Source of the DNA: Prosthecobacter sp.
GTDB taxonomy: Bacteria > Verrucomicrobiota > Verrucomicrobiia > Verrucomicrobiales > Verrucomicrobiaceae
Assembly (NCBI RefSeq): GCF_020439865.1
Contig: NZ_JAGRPF010000152.1
Coordinates: 1-54,190 of the forward strand
Reading direction: 5' to 3'
DNA: 54,190 bases
The notes under the pieces were generated by a model. It was not told where the DNA came from. It saw only the letters and a list, made by a program, of their open reading frames with translations, and did not search any database. The translations under genes were made by a program, and so were the position numbers. Shown here in pieces: positions 9,947 to 18,350 of this stretch (its first letter is position 1; every line of letters starts with the position of its first letter).

Positions 9947-11347
9947 ATGACGATGAAATGCCTGTGGACTCTTCTCGCGGCGACATTGGCCGCACATGCC
10001 GTCGAGCCGGTGAACATCGGGTCACGACGCGAGCTGTTTGTGGACCGGTTTCTCGTCGGCGAATTGAAGAACACGTCGCTGAAGCTGCATGAGCCACAAC
10101 TCGCGCCGCCGGTGTCGCCGCCGCGTCCGCATGGGCATTACGCGACCGTCTTGAAAGCAGCGGACAAGTTTCAGTTCTACTATCGTGGCGACACGAAGCC
10201 GGGCAACCATTGGAAGCAGGGCTGGGAGCAGTATCACGAAGGCGAGGTGACTCTCTATGCCGAGAGCCACGATGCGATCCACTGGACGCTGCCGAAGCTC
10301 GGACTCCACGAGCATCCCACGTTTCCGCAGGGCAACATCGTGCTGATGAACGAGTTCCTGGTGAACCACAACTTCACGCCCTTCATCGATACGCGCCCCG
10401 GCGTGCCTGCAGAGGAGAAATACAAGGCGCTCGGCGGTCTCGCCTACCAGTCGCATGCGGAGCACCTCGCCGTGCGTGACAAGCGCGGACCGGGCGGACT
10501 GAAAGCCTTCGCATCGCCCGACGGCATTCATTGGAAGAAGCTGCGCGAGGAACCGGTGATTCCCGAGGCGTGGGGCAAGTACTTCGACTCGCAGAACTAC
10601 GCCTTCTGGAGCGAGAGCGAGCAGTGCTACGTCTGCTACTTCCGCCGTTTCATCGGCGGCATGCGCGGCATCGCCCGCACGACGTCGAAGGATTTCATCC
10701 ACTGGACGCCGTTTGTCGAGATGCAGGCGAACCTGCCGAAGGAGCATCTCTACACTGCCTGCACGCAGCCCTACTTTCGCGCGCCGCACATCTACATCGC
10801 ACTGCCGACGCGCTTTATGGACAAGCGCGGCGCGGCCACAGACATCCTGTTCATGAGCACGCGCGGCGGGGGCAAATACGACCGCGAATTCACCGAAAGC
10901 TTCATCCGTCCCGGCATCGGCAAGGACGGCTGGGCCGATCGTGCGAACTACGCCGCCATCGGCATTCATCAAACGGGCGACGCCGAGATGTCCATGTTCC
11001 TCACCGGCGGCCGACGCTTCACCCTGCGCCTCGACGGCTTTGTCTCGGTCAATGCGCCGCTTGCCGGAGGCGAGTTCATCACGAAGCCGTTCGTCTTCTC
11101 AGGCAAGGAACTGGAGATCAACTACTCCACCAGCGCCGCCGGCCAGATCCGCGTCGAATTTCAAGATGCCGAAGGCAATCCGCTGCCCGGCTTCACCCTC
11201 AACGACAACGAACCCATCTACGGCGACCACATCGCCCGCACCGTGACCTGGAAATCCGCACCCGACCTCAGCGCCCTCGCCGGCAAGCCCGTGCGCCTGC
11301 GCTTTGAAATGAGCGATGCGGACCTCTACTCGCTGCGGTTTCGCTGA
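9947..11347 (+). CDS. Exported beta-propeller protein, predicted glycosidase-like (paralogue of 4102)
   Basis: 466 residues from ATG 9947, beginning with a Sec signal (MTMKCLWTLLAATLAAHA); ATG 9953 is an alternative and the upstream GTG 9926 lies inside the previous gene. The mature protein starts VNIGSRRELFVDRFLV and repeats the architecture of the 4102 product: Asp-box-like motifs (SHDAIHW, SPDGIHWKK), the DTRPGVPAEEKYKALGG segment and the same C-terminal end, DADLYSLRFR. Probably a propeller hydrolase acting on the same polysaccharide class with altered specificity; the reaction is inferred. Convergent with the next gene, 6 bases between stop codons. Confidence 0.85.
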   Translation: MTMKCLWTLLAATLAAHAVEPVNIGSRRELFVDRFLVGELKNTSLKLHEPQLAPPVSPPRPHGHYATVLKAADKFQFYYRGDTKPGNHWKQGWEQYHEGEVTLYAESHDAIHWTLPKLGLHEHPTFPQGNIVLMNEFLVNHNFTPFIDTRPGVPAEEKYKALGGLAYQSHAEHLAVRDKRGPGGLKAFASPDGIHWKKLREEPVIPEAWGKYFDSQNYAFWSESEQCYVCYFRRFIGGMRGIARTTSKDFIHWTPFVEMQANLPKEHLYTACTQPYFRAPHIYIALPTRFMDKRGAATDILFMSTRGGGKYDREFTESFIRPGIGKDGWADRANYAAIGIHQTGDAEMSMFLTGGRRFTLRLDGFVSVNAPLAGGEFITKPFVFSGKELEINYSTSAAGQIRVEFQDAEGNPLPGFTLNDNEPIYGDHIARTVTWKSAPDLSALAGKPVRLRFEMSDADLYSLRFR

Positions 11348-11353
11348 AGCAGA

Positions 11354-12064
11354 TCACTTCTTGTAGATCTTCACATCATCCACCACGGCATTCCGTGGCA
11401 CGGAGAGGCGCAGCATTTTCTTCGTGGGGTGGGCGATGCCGGGCGATTTGAAGCTGCCGGCGTCCTTGCCGTCGATCGTGGCGCTAAGTTCATCGCCGGA
11501 GATTTTCACGACGAGATCGTGCCACTTGCCGATTTCCGAGGCCAGCGGGATGACCTTCTGCTTGCCTTCCATCGCCTTCTTCTGCTCCTCGTTGAGCGGC
11601 TTTTTCTCCTGACGCGCTTCGCTGATGTCCAGCCGCATGCTGCCGGTTTTCAAATCCTGCAGCGTCACCTGCTTCGGATTCACACGCGCGGCGAAGAGGT
11701 GGCCAGCGTGCACTTCCTTGCAGCCGAGATCAGCAAAATCGAGGCCGAGGCTGTCCTTCGCGTCCTCCAGCATGAAGCGCAGACTCACCGCGCCGTCGGT
11801 AAACTCGGCGGGATGCGTCACGGAGACGGCGTGATTCGCCTCGGGGGAAAGGTAGATGTACATCGCGCCATCGCGCAGATCGACCTGCTTGTTGCCCTTC
11901 GCGCGCGTCTTGCTGTTAGTTCCCCAGCCGTTGCCGGGCTCGTCTTTCTGCTCCTGCGACTCGTTGCGATCAAAGTGATCTTCAAAGACAAGCTGGCCCA
12001 GTTCCTCGGCGGAAACAGCGGAGGTCAGAACGATGGAGGCGAGGAGGAGGCAAGCAGGTTTCAT
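11354..12064 (-). CDS. Secreted laminin-G/DUF1080-like protein
   Basis: 236 residues from the minus-strand ATG at 12064 (MKPACLLLASIVLTSAVSA signal peptide); an ATG at 12073 would add three residues. The mature part opens with LVFEDHFDR and looks like a concanavalin-type beta-sandwich: alternating strands such as GAMYIYLS and GAVSLRFML, and a C terminus LRLSVPRNAVVDDVKIYKK. This pattern recalls the 3-keto-disaccharide hydrolase/DUF1080 group common in PVC genomes, but assignment is by fold impression only. A carbohydrate-binding or glycosidase role is plausible. Divergent from the sulfatase at 12178. A weak version of the ECF-like motif lies at 12115-12090 on this strand. Confidence 0.75.
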   Translation of the reverse strand: MKPACLLLASIVLTSAVSAEELGQLVFEDHFDRNESQEQKDEPGNGWGTNSKTRAKGNKQVDLRDGAMYIYLSPEANHAVSVTHPAEFTDGAVSLRFMLEDAKDSLGLDFADLGCKEVHAGHLFAARVNPKQVTLQDLKTGSMRLDISEARQEKKPLNEEQKKAMEGKQKVIPLASEIGKWHDLVVKISGDELSATIDGKDAGSFKSPGIAHPTKKMLRLSVPRNAVVDDVKIYKK

Positions 12065-12177
12065 GGATGGCATGTGGTTGGCCGGTGGAAACGCCAGTGG
12101 GCAGTGCAACTTGCGCCAAGGTGATGGCAAGGCGCGGCTCATTTGTGCGTTGGAGGGCGGAACCTTCCCCCACACCC

Positions 12178-13599
12178 ATGAGATCTCTCCCCGCTCTGCT
12201 CTTCGTCCTGCTGCTGACCTCGTCCTTCGCGGCGGCACAGCGCCCGAACTTCCTTCTCATCATCGCCGACGACCTCTGCTGGCGGGACCTGGGCTATGAA
12301 GGCAATGCGGAGGTGAAAACACCGAACCTCGACAAGCTGCGCACCGAATCCATGCACCTGCGCGGCATGTTCAATCCGGCGACCACATGCTCGCCGACGC
12401 GACACGCGCTTTACACGGGCCTCTACCCGATCCGCAGCGGCGCGTATCCGAACCACACCCGCGTTTATGACGGCACGAAGAGCCTCTTCACGCATCTGAA
12501 GGACGCTGGCTACCGCGTGGCGCTGCAAAACAAGGAGCACGTCGGACCGAAACCGTCATTCCCTTATGAGCACATCGAGGGTGCGGATGATCTCACCGTC
12601 ACGAAGTCGTTCGTGACACGCGATGCCTCACAGCCATGGTTCATGGTCTTTGCCTCGAACGATCCCCACGGCCCCTGGACCCGCGGACCGAAGTACGATC
12701 CGACGAAACTCACCATCCCGCCCTACCTGCACGACAACAAGATCACGCGCGATCTCCTCGCCGCCTACTACGGCGAAATCACGAAGCTCGACGAACAGGT
12801 CGGCGCGCTGATGAAGCTGCTCAATGACACGCAGCAGGCCGAGAACACGCTCGTCATGTTCGTCAGCGAGCAGGGCAGCAGCTTTCCCTACGGCGGCAAG
12901 TGGAGCGTCTATGACAACGGCATTCACGCCTCTGCGCTGGTGCGCTGGCCTGGAAAGGTGAAGCCCGGGAGCAGCAGCAAAGCGCTGATGCAGTATGTCG
13001 ATGTGCCTCCCACGTTTCTTGACGCGGCGGGCATCGATCCGACAAGGATCGACGTGAGCTGCCCGGACGCGAACGGAGCGACCGGATTCGACGGCATCAG
13101 CTTTTTGCCCGTCCTGCGTGGCGAGATCGACAGGCTGCGCGATTACGTCTTCGCCCAGCACACGACCCTCGGCACAAACGGCGCGCTCGAAGCCTACCCG
13201 ATGCGCATGGTGCGCGACGCGCGCTACAAGCTCATCCGCAACCTCGCACCCGAGAACACCTACACCATTGGCGGCATTCACCAGGGCCAGCCGATTGAGT
13301 CGTGGAAAGCAGACGCTGAGAACAACTACAAGCTCGCCGATCGTGTGAAGTGGCTGTTCAAACGTCCTGGCGAAGAGCTCTACGACCTGCAGTCGGACCC
13401 TGAGGAAATGAAGAACTTGGCCGAGGATCCCGAATTCGAGACGATCAAAGCCCGGCTGCAAACGCAGCTCGACGCCTGGGTCGCCCAGCAGAAAGACCAC
13501 GGCATGGAAACGGAAAATCTCGCAAGCACCCGCCAGGGCAAGAGCGACGACGAACCGCGCAAGGCGAAGAAGAAGGGCAAAAAGAAGGCGGCCAAGTGA
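12178..13599 (+). CDS. Exported sulfatase, N-sulfoglucosamine sulfohydrolase-like
   Basis: 473 residues from ATG 12178, which starts a clear signal peptide (MRSLPALLFVLLLTSSFAAA); the frame is open further upstream but without a signal. Motifs: IIADDLCWRDLGYEG, C71-S-P-T-R-HALYTG and NKEHVGPKPS in place of the usual GKWHLG. The KEHVGP form, also seen in human sulfamidase as KKHVGP, argues for the SGSH-like branch, which removes N-sulfate or related sulfates from glucosamine. The C terminus is lysine-rich (KAKKKGKKKAAK). The 113-base divergent gap before it has no convincing Shine-Dalgarno sequence close to the start. Confidence 0.94.
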   Translation: MRSLPALLFVLLLTSSFAAAQRPNFLLIIADDLCWRDLGYEGNAEVKTPNLDKLRTESMHLRGMFNPATTCSPTRHALYTGLYPIRSGAYPNHTRVYDGTKSLFTHLKDAGYRVALQNKEHVGPKPSFPYEHIEGADDLTVTKSFVTRDASQPWFMVFASNDPHGPWTRGPKYDPTKLTIPPYLHDNKITRDLLAAYYGEITKLDEQVGALMKLLNDTQQAENTLVMFVSEQGSSFPYGGKWSVYDNGIHASALVRWPGKVKPGSSSKALMQYVDVPPTFLDAAGIDPTRIDVSCPDANGATGFDGISFLPVLRGEIDRLRDYVFAQHTTLGTNGALEAYPMRMVRDARYKLIRNLAPENTYTIGGIHQGQPIESWKADAENNYKLADRVKWLFKRPGEELYDLQSDPEEMKNLAEDPEFETIKARLQTQLDAWVAQQKDHGMETENLASTRQGKSDDEPRKAKKKGKKKAAK

Positions 13600-13622
13600 T
13601 CCCGAAGGCCAGCCCACATCCC

Positions 13623-13648
13623 TGAAAAGACGCTCCCCGACCTGCGTT
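13623..13648 (+). promoter_or_regulatory. ECF-sigma-like promoter of the sulfatase at 13660
   Basis: TGAAAAGAC starts at 13623 and CGTT lies at 13645-13648, with the same 18-base interval between TGAA and CGTT as elsewhere. CGTT is followed by CACAG, as before the sulfatase at 41399, and ends 11 bases before ATG. It occupies the 60-base gap after the SGSH-like sulfatase. Confidence 0.5.
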
Positions 13649-13659
13649 CACAGCAGGCC

Positions 13660-15456
13660 ATGAACCGCGCCATTCTTTTCCTCCTGGTCACCTTTGCCGC
13701 ATCGCTGCATGCGGCGAAGCCGAATCTGCTCATCGTCACCGTCGATGACATGAGCTGCGACTCGGTCGGCGTTTACGGCTGCAAGCTGCCGGACACGTCC
13801 CCGAACATGGACAAGCTGGCCGGGCAGAGCCTGCGATTCAATTACGCGCACGTCGTCGTCGGCAACTGCATGCCCTCGCGCAACGTGATGTGGTCCGGAC
13901 GCTATCCGCACAACAACCGCATCCAGGGCTTCCGCTCGATGAGCAAGAACGACAAGGACTATCCGGTGCTCGGCGACATCATGAAGGACGCCGGCTATTT
14001 CATCGGCATCCGTCACAAGGTCTCGCACTCCACGCCCTACTCGCCCTTCCCCTGGGACCTCATTCTCGGCGAAGAGAAGAAGGACGATGTGAAGAATCCC
14101 GCCTCATGGGGCAAAGCGGCAACTCAGGGAATCGAAGCCGCCAAGGCCGCCGGCAAGCCCTTCTGCCTGCTGCTGAACATCGCCGATCCCCACAAGCCCT
14201 TCTATGCCGAGGGCGGCAAGGGACAGACCGTGCCGGACGACAACGTGCCGTCGAAGGTCTTCACCCCCGAAGAGGTGCCCGTGCCCGGCTTCCTGCCGGA
14301 CGATCCGGTCGTGCGCAAAGAGCTCTCGCACTACTACTCATCGGTGCGCCGCGCCGACGACTCACTGGGCATGATCCTCGCGGCGTTGAAGGCCTCCGGC
14401 GAAGATGAAAACACGATCATCGTCTTCCTCTCCGACCACGGCATGCCGCTGCCGTTTGCCAAAACCCAGCTCTACCATCACAGCACGCGCACGCCGCTCA
14501 TGATCCGCTGGCCAGGCGTCACGAAACCGGGTGCGGTCGATGACACGAACATGGTCTCCACCGTCGATCTGCTGCCTACGCTGCTCGACATGGTCGGCGT
14601 GGCCAAGCCGGACGGGTTCGATGGACGGTCCTTCGCTCCGCTGCTCAAAGGCGAGTCGCAGGACGGGCGCGACATGGTCTTCAAATCGTATGACGAGAAC
14701 TCCGGCGGCCAGCGCACGCCAATGCGCGCCGTGCAGACGAAGGACTTCGTCTACATCTTCAATCCCTGGTCCAACGGCACCCGCGTGATGACCGGCGCGA
14801 CCGCAGGAACCTCCACCTGCCGACAGATGCGCGTGCTCGCGAAGACGAACGAGCAGATCGCCGCACGCATCGATCTCTTTGATCATCGCGTGCCGGAAGA
14901 AGCCTACGAGGTGCGCTACGATCCTGACGCGCTCACAAATCTCATCGCCGACCCGGCACACGCGAAGGAGGTCACCGCTTTAGAGAAAGCGATGGAGGAC
15001 TGGATGGTCCGCGTGAAGGATCCGCTGCTGGAGATTTTCCGTCACCGAGCCGACGCCGCCTACCGCGAGAACTGGATGCTCGAGATCGAGAAGGAGCGCA
15101 CCAGCCGCAAGGAACGTAAAGCCGCCGCACCCAAGGCGAAGGGCAAAAAGACCGCCGGCCTCATTGAGCTCGAGATTCCCACGAATGTCACCGCAGGCGA
15201 GAAGGCCACCGTGAAACTCAAGCACACCTTCCCCGCCGACCTCGGCGAAAAGCCGGTCCAGGTCACGCTCAAAGACGGCAACAACGGACGCATCGAACGC
15301 CAGGAGGTCAAAGCCAGCGGCACCGGAGAGATCGATGTCACCTTCGCCATCCCCGCCGAGGTCCCCGGCGGCAAAGTGAACTTCGCCGGCCTCGTGGGCA
15401 CCGGCATGAAGGATTCGCTCGAACTCATTCAGTCCAAGCAGGTGCCGGTGAAGTAA
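13660..15456 (+). CDS. Exported sulfatase with C-terminal immunoglobulin-like extension
   Basis: 598 residues, with a signal peptide ending near SLHAAK. Sulfatase hallmarks: VTVDDMSCDSVGVYGC, the modification motif C70-M-P-S-R-NVMWSGRYPH, GIRHKVSHS in the place of GKWH, and FLSDHGMPLPFAKTQLYHHSTR around the second metal site, all resembling the sulfamidase-like branch. Unusually, after a basic linker (SRKERKAAAPKAKGKK, about residues 483-498) there is a beta-rich domain of about 100 residues beginning GLIELEIPTNVTAGEK, like an Ig/CARDB-type module that could bind glycan or anchor the enzyme. The gene is convergent with the next sulfatase, 17 bases apart. Confidence 0.93.
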   Translation: MNRAILFLLVTFAASLHAAKPNLLIVTVDDMSCDSVGVYGCKLPDTSPNMDKLAGQSLRFNYAHVVVGNCMPSRNVMWSGRYPHNNRIQGFRSMSKNDKDYPVLGDIMKDAGYFIGIRHKVSHSTPYSPFPWDLILGEEKKDDVKNPASWGKAATQGIEAAKAAGKPFCLLLNIADPHKPFYAEGGKGQTVPDDNVPSKVFTPEEVPVPGFLPDDPVVRKELSHYYSSVRRADDSLGMILAALKASGEDENTIIVFLSDHGMPLPFAKTQLYHHSTRTPLMIRWPGVTKPGAVDDTNMVSTVDLLPTLLDMVGVAKPDGFDGRSFAPLLKGESQDGRDMVFKSYDENSGGQRTPMRAVQTKDFVYIFNPWSNGTRVMTGATAGTSTCRQMRVLAKTNEQIAARIDLFDHRVPEEAYEVRYDPDALTNLIADPAHAKEVTALEKAMEDWMVRVKDPLLEIFRHRADAAYRENWMLEIEKERTSRKERKAAAPKAKGKKTAGLIELEIPTNVTAGEKATVKLKHTFPADLGEKPVQVTLKDGNNGRIERQEVKASGTGEIDVTFAIPAEVPGGKVNFAGLVGTGMKDSLELIQSKQVPVK

Positions 15457-15473
15457 AGCTTCGGTCGTCGCGC

Positions 15474-17354
15474 CTACTTCTTGCCCTTCTTCTTTTTCGC
15501 GCCTGCATTCGGCGGATAGGGCACGCCGTTGATGTAGTTCAACCGGTCGTCAACGTCGCCGCCTTTGACGAGGGGATGAAAATCCGAACGCTTCACGGAG
15601 TATTTGCCCGCGAAGTGATCCTTGAACCAGACGACGGAGTTCAACGCTTCGACAGCAAGCACCGGATCCGCGGTCTTGTTGACGATGTCCGTCAGGGCGG
15701 GCTGCGGATTCATCACATCCAGGGAACCCAGAAACTCGAGCGCGCGCACGCGCACGATTTCGGATGGATCGTTGAGCAGCGGACGCACGAGATCGGTCAG
15801 CGGAGCGGCGTCTTTGCCAAAAGCGGTGCAGACCATGGCGCCCCAGTAGCGCTGCATCGGCACATCGCTCTTCAATGCGGCTTCGATGCCGAGCCGGGCC
15901 TCTGCAAACGGGCGCAGCATGAGATCGGCGATGTCTGCGAGTTGACGGATCTCATCAAGATGCTTCTGGCCGAACGCCACCGGGTTGTCCATGGCGTGTG
16001 CGGCGAGATAGCTCTCCGGATAGTAGCTGAGGTCGGGCATCGAGCGCATTTGCTGCTGCAAACGGCCGCGCAGATCCTGAAGCGTCGCCGCATGCGCCGG
16101 ATCGGTGGCGAGGTTCTTCACCGTCCAAGGATCAGCTTCGCAGTCGAACAGCATCTCGACCGGCTTCCGTTCAAAGAACTGCGCGGGAGCTCCGCTGAAC
16201 TTGCCGTCCTTCCAGAGCTGACGCCACTCCTCGTAGGCCAGCATCTTGTAGCGGTAGTTGTTGTGCAGTCCATCCGGCAGCCACGGCTCGAAGCTGCGAA
16301 TGTACTGATACTTCCCCTTCCGCAGCGTGCGGACGAAGTCGTACTTCTCATCCATGCGGTTCGCGTAGCCAAAGGCCTCGTCACGCTCGTTCACGTCTTT
16401 GATCGGGACGCCTTTGCCAAGAAACGCCCTGCCATCAATGCCGTGCGGCAATGGCACACCGGCGAGCTGAAGCGCCGTGGCACCGAAGTCGATGAACTGC
16501 ACGAAGCCGGGCACGCGCGCACCCAGATCCGCGCCTTCCACGAGGTTTTTGAAGTGCTCCGGCACACGGATCACCAGCGGCACATGAAGGCCTGTGTCAT
16601 AGACGTAGCCCTTGCCACGCGGCAGCACGCCGCCGTGATCGCCGAAATAAAAGATGAACGTGTCTTCCAGCAGGCCGTCCTTTTGCAGATCAGCCACCGT
16701 TTGCGCGACGATGTCGTCAATGACCTGCTGCTTGTCCAGATAGAGGGCGTGTGTGTAGCGAAACAACGGTGTGTCGGGCAGGTGGGCGCCGGGCTGAACC
16801 TTGGCCGGATCGTGCTTCGTTTTCACGTTCTTGTAGGTCTGCTCGTTGAAGTGCAGCGAGCTCTCGTGCGACTGCGCATGCGATTGCATGTGGAAGAAGG
16901 GCTGCTTCGCATCGGGTCGGTTGCGCCAGGAGGCCTTGTTGGACGATTCGTCCCACACCTCCTTGCCGGCCTCGGCGTTGTAGTCGGTCTTGGAGTTGTT
17001 CGTCGTGTAGTAGCCTGCCTTGCGCAAATATTCGGGGAACATGCGCACGCCGTCCGGCAGCGGCGGCGATTTGTAGCGACGATGAAACTGTGTGCCGATG
17101 CGCGGGCCGTAGCACATCGTTGCCAGCGTCGTGCGCGCCACGGAGCAGACGGGCGCATTTGAGAAGGCGTTGTCAAAGGTCAGCCCATGCGCCGCCATCG
17201 CTTCGATGGCAGGAGTCTCTGCGCCGCCGGGGAAGAAGTGCTTCAGATAATGGATGGAATTGTCCTCTGAGACGATCCAGACGATGTTGGGCCGATCAGC
17301 GGCGACGGAAAACGAGGAGACGAAAAGAAGGCAGAGGGCGGTCAGAAGGCGCAT
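15474..17354 (-). CDS. Exported sulfatase with atypical C-S-V-A-R motif and HEAT-like C-terminal part
   Basis: 626 residues, with a Sec signal ending SFSVAADR. Metal site: WIVSEDNSIHYLKHFFP, with SED in place of DD. The modification motif is C70-S-V-A-R-TTLATMCYGP, with Val where Pro (or Ala) is expected at +2. A second site, YFGDHGGVLPRGKGYVYDTG, is intact, so activity is likely if the Cys is converted. The last 170 residues contain helical repeats (ALKSDVPMQRYWGAMVCTAF, then IVRVRALEFLGSLD) resembling HEAT repeats. It ends in NAGAKKKKGKK. Divergent from the esterase at 17412, with one shared 57-base promoter region. Confidence 0.93.
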   Translation of the reverse strand: MRLLTALCLLFVSSFSVAADRPNIVWIVSEDNSIHYLKHFFPGGAETPAIEAMAAHGLTFDNAFSNAPVCSVARTTLATMCYGPRIGTQFHRRYKSPPLPDGVRMFPEYLRKAGYYTTNNSKTDYNAEAGKEVWDESSNKASWRNRPDAKQPFFHMQSHAQSHESSLHFNEQTYKNVKTKHDPAKVQPGAHLPDTPLFRYTHALYLDKQQVIDDIVAQTVADLQKDGLLEDTFIFYFGDHGGVLPRGKGYVYDTGLHVPLVIRVPEHFKNLVEGADLGARVPGFVQFIDFGATALQLAGVPLPHGIDGRAFLGKGVPIKDVNERDEAFGYANRMDEKYDFVRTLRKGKYQYIRSFEPWLPDGLHNNYRYKMLAYEEWRQLWKDGKFSGAPAQFFERKPVEMLFDCEADPWTVKNLATDPAHAATLQDLRGRLQQQMRSMPDLSYYPESYLAAHAMDNPVAFGQKHLDEIRQLADIADLMLRPFAEARLGIEAALKSDVPMQRYWGAMVCTAFGKDAAPLTDLVRPLLNDPSEIVRVRALEFLGSLDVMNPQPALTDIVNKTADPVLAVEALNSVVWFKDHFAGKYSVKRSDFHPLVKGGDVDDRLNYINGVPYPPNAGAKKKKGKK

Positions 17355-17362
17355 GGCGTGCT

Positions 17363-17388
17363 AACGCGGAGAGCTCGTGAAACTTGCC
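17363..17388 (-). promoter_or_regulatory. ECF-sigma-like promoter of the sulfatase ending at 17354
   Basis: Read on the minus strand, GGCAAGTTTCA runs from 17388 to 17378 and CGTT from 17366 to 17363, the same 26-base frame as the other motifs, 8 bases before ATG 17354. Its upstream box is the exact complement of the upstream box of the opposite promoter for the esterase at 17412. Confidence 0.45.
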
Positions 17389-17403
17389 CGCGATTCCGCC
17401 GTT
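17378..17403 (+). promoter_or_regulatory. ECF-sigma-like promoter of the esterase at 17412
   Basis: TGAAACTTGCC (17378-17388) and CGTT (17400-17403) give a TGAAAC-N16-CGTT pattern, the closest match in the window to the classical ECF promoter form. CGTT ends 8 bases before ATG 17412. The upstream box is shared, in opposite orientation, with the divergent sulfatase. Confidence 0.55.
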
Positions 17404-17411
17404 CAGGCGCA

Positions 17412-18344
17412 ATGCTTCGGTTCTTCATCTGTCTCGTTTTGACCTCCCCTGTACTGTGTTTCGCCCAAAAGGGAGACAAGCCCAAAGCCAATGCCGCTCC
17501 GGCTCCATTTTCCTGGGTCTCACCCATGGTGAATGCCGAGTGGGCCAAGAAGATCCTGCCGCCGACGGTGAAGCACGCGACGTTCAAAAGCCCGTCCATG
17601 GGCATCGACGTGGGCTACTACATCTACCTGCCGCCGGGTTATGAAACGAGCCAGGAGAAGTATCCGGTCGTTTATCATCTGCACGGTGGTCGTCCCGGCG
17701 GCGAGAGCAAGAGCGTGAAGCTCGCCACCTACGTCGATGCAGCAATCAAGAAGGGCACGATCAAGCCGACGATCTATGTCTTCCCGAATGGCGGTCCGGT
17801 GAGCTGGTATGACATGCCGGAGATCAAGAACGGCATGGGCGAGAGCGTGTTCGTGAAGGAAGTCGTCCCGCACATCGACGCGACCTACCGCACCTGGGGC
17901 ACACGCGAAAGTCGCGCGCTGGAGGGCTACTCGCAGGGCGGACGCGGCACGACGCGCATCATGTTCAAGCATCCCGAGCTGTTTCTCTCCGTCGCACCTG
18001 GCGGCTCCGGCTACGGTCCTGAAAAGCACATTCAGGAAAACGACGGCTACGAATCCGAGAACCTGCGTTTCCTGCCCGTCGGCTACAACGCCTGGGACCT
18101 CGCGAAGGTTTATGCATCCCGCACTGACAAACCCGCGCTGAACATTCTCGTCTGGGACGGCACGAAGTGTTTCAACTACGAGTTCAATCTCCAATACTCC
18201 ACCTACTTGAAGGAACTCGGCATCGCTCATAAGTTCCTCTCCATCCCCGAGGTTCCTCACACCGCCACCGGCAGCTATGACGTGAAAGGCGACGACATCA
18301 TGCGCCACCACCAGAAGACCTTTGACCAACATCGTCCCAACTGA
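17412..18344 (+). CDS. Exported esterase of the esterase D / feruloyl esterase type
   Basis: 310 residues from ATG 17412 (signal MLRFFICLVLTSPVLCFA); the open frame before it lacks a signal. The alpha/beta hydrolase fold is shown by VVYHLHGGRPGG (oxyanion region, about 87-98), nucleophile Ser174 in EGYSQGGRGT, and a C-terminal His in EVPHTATGSYD. PF00756-type enzymes such as feruloyl, acetyl-xylan and S-formylglutathione esterases share this layout; export and context favour de-esterification of a polysaccharide. Divergent from one sulfatase and followed after 6 bases by another on the same strand, so it is probably the first gene of a two-gene operon. Confidence 0.9.
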   Translation: MLRFFICLVLTSPVLCFAQKGDKPKANAAPAPFSWVSPMVNAEWAKKILPPTVKHATFKSPSMGIDVGYYIYLPPGYETSQEKYPVVYHLHGGRPGGESKSVKLATYVDAAIKKGTIKPTIYVFPNGGPVSWYDMPEIKNGMGESVFVKEVVPHIDATYRTWGTRESRALEGYSQGGRGTTRIMFKHPELFLSVAPGGSGYGPEKHIQENDGYESENLRFLPVGYNAWDLAKVYASRTDKPALNILVWDGTKCFNYEFNLQYSTYLKELGIAHKFLSIPEVPHTATGSYDVKGDDIMRHHQKTFDQHRPN

Positions 18345-18350
18345 ATCACC

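Noticed and set aside
15576..17162. 528-codon plus-strand frame opposite the sulfatase at 15474-17354
   Set aside because: The reverse strand encodes a complete sulfatase with signal peptide and metal sites; the opposite frame has no recognisable domain.
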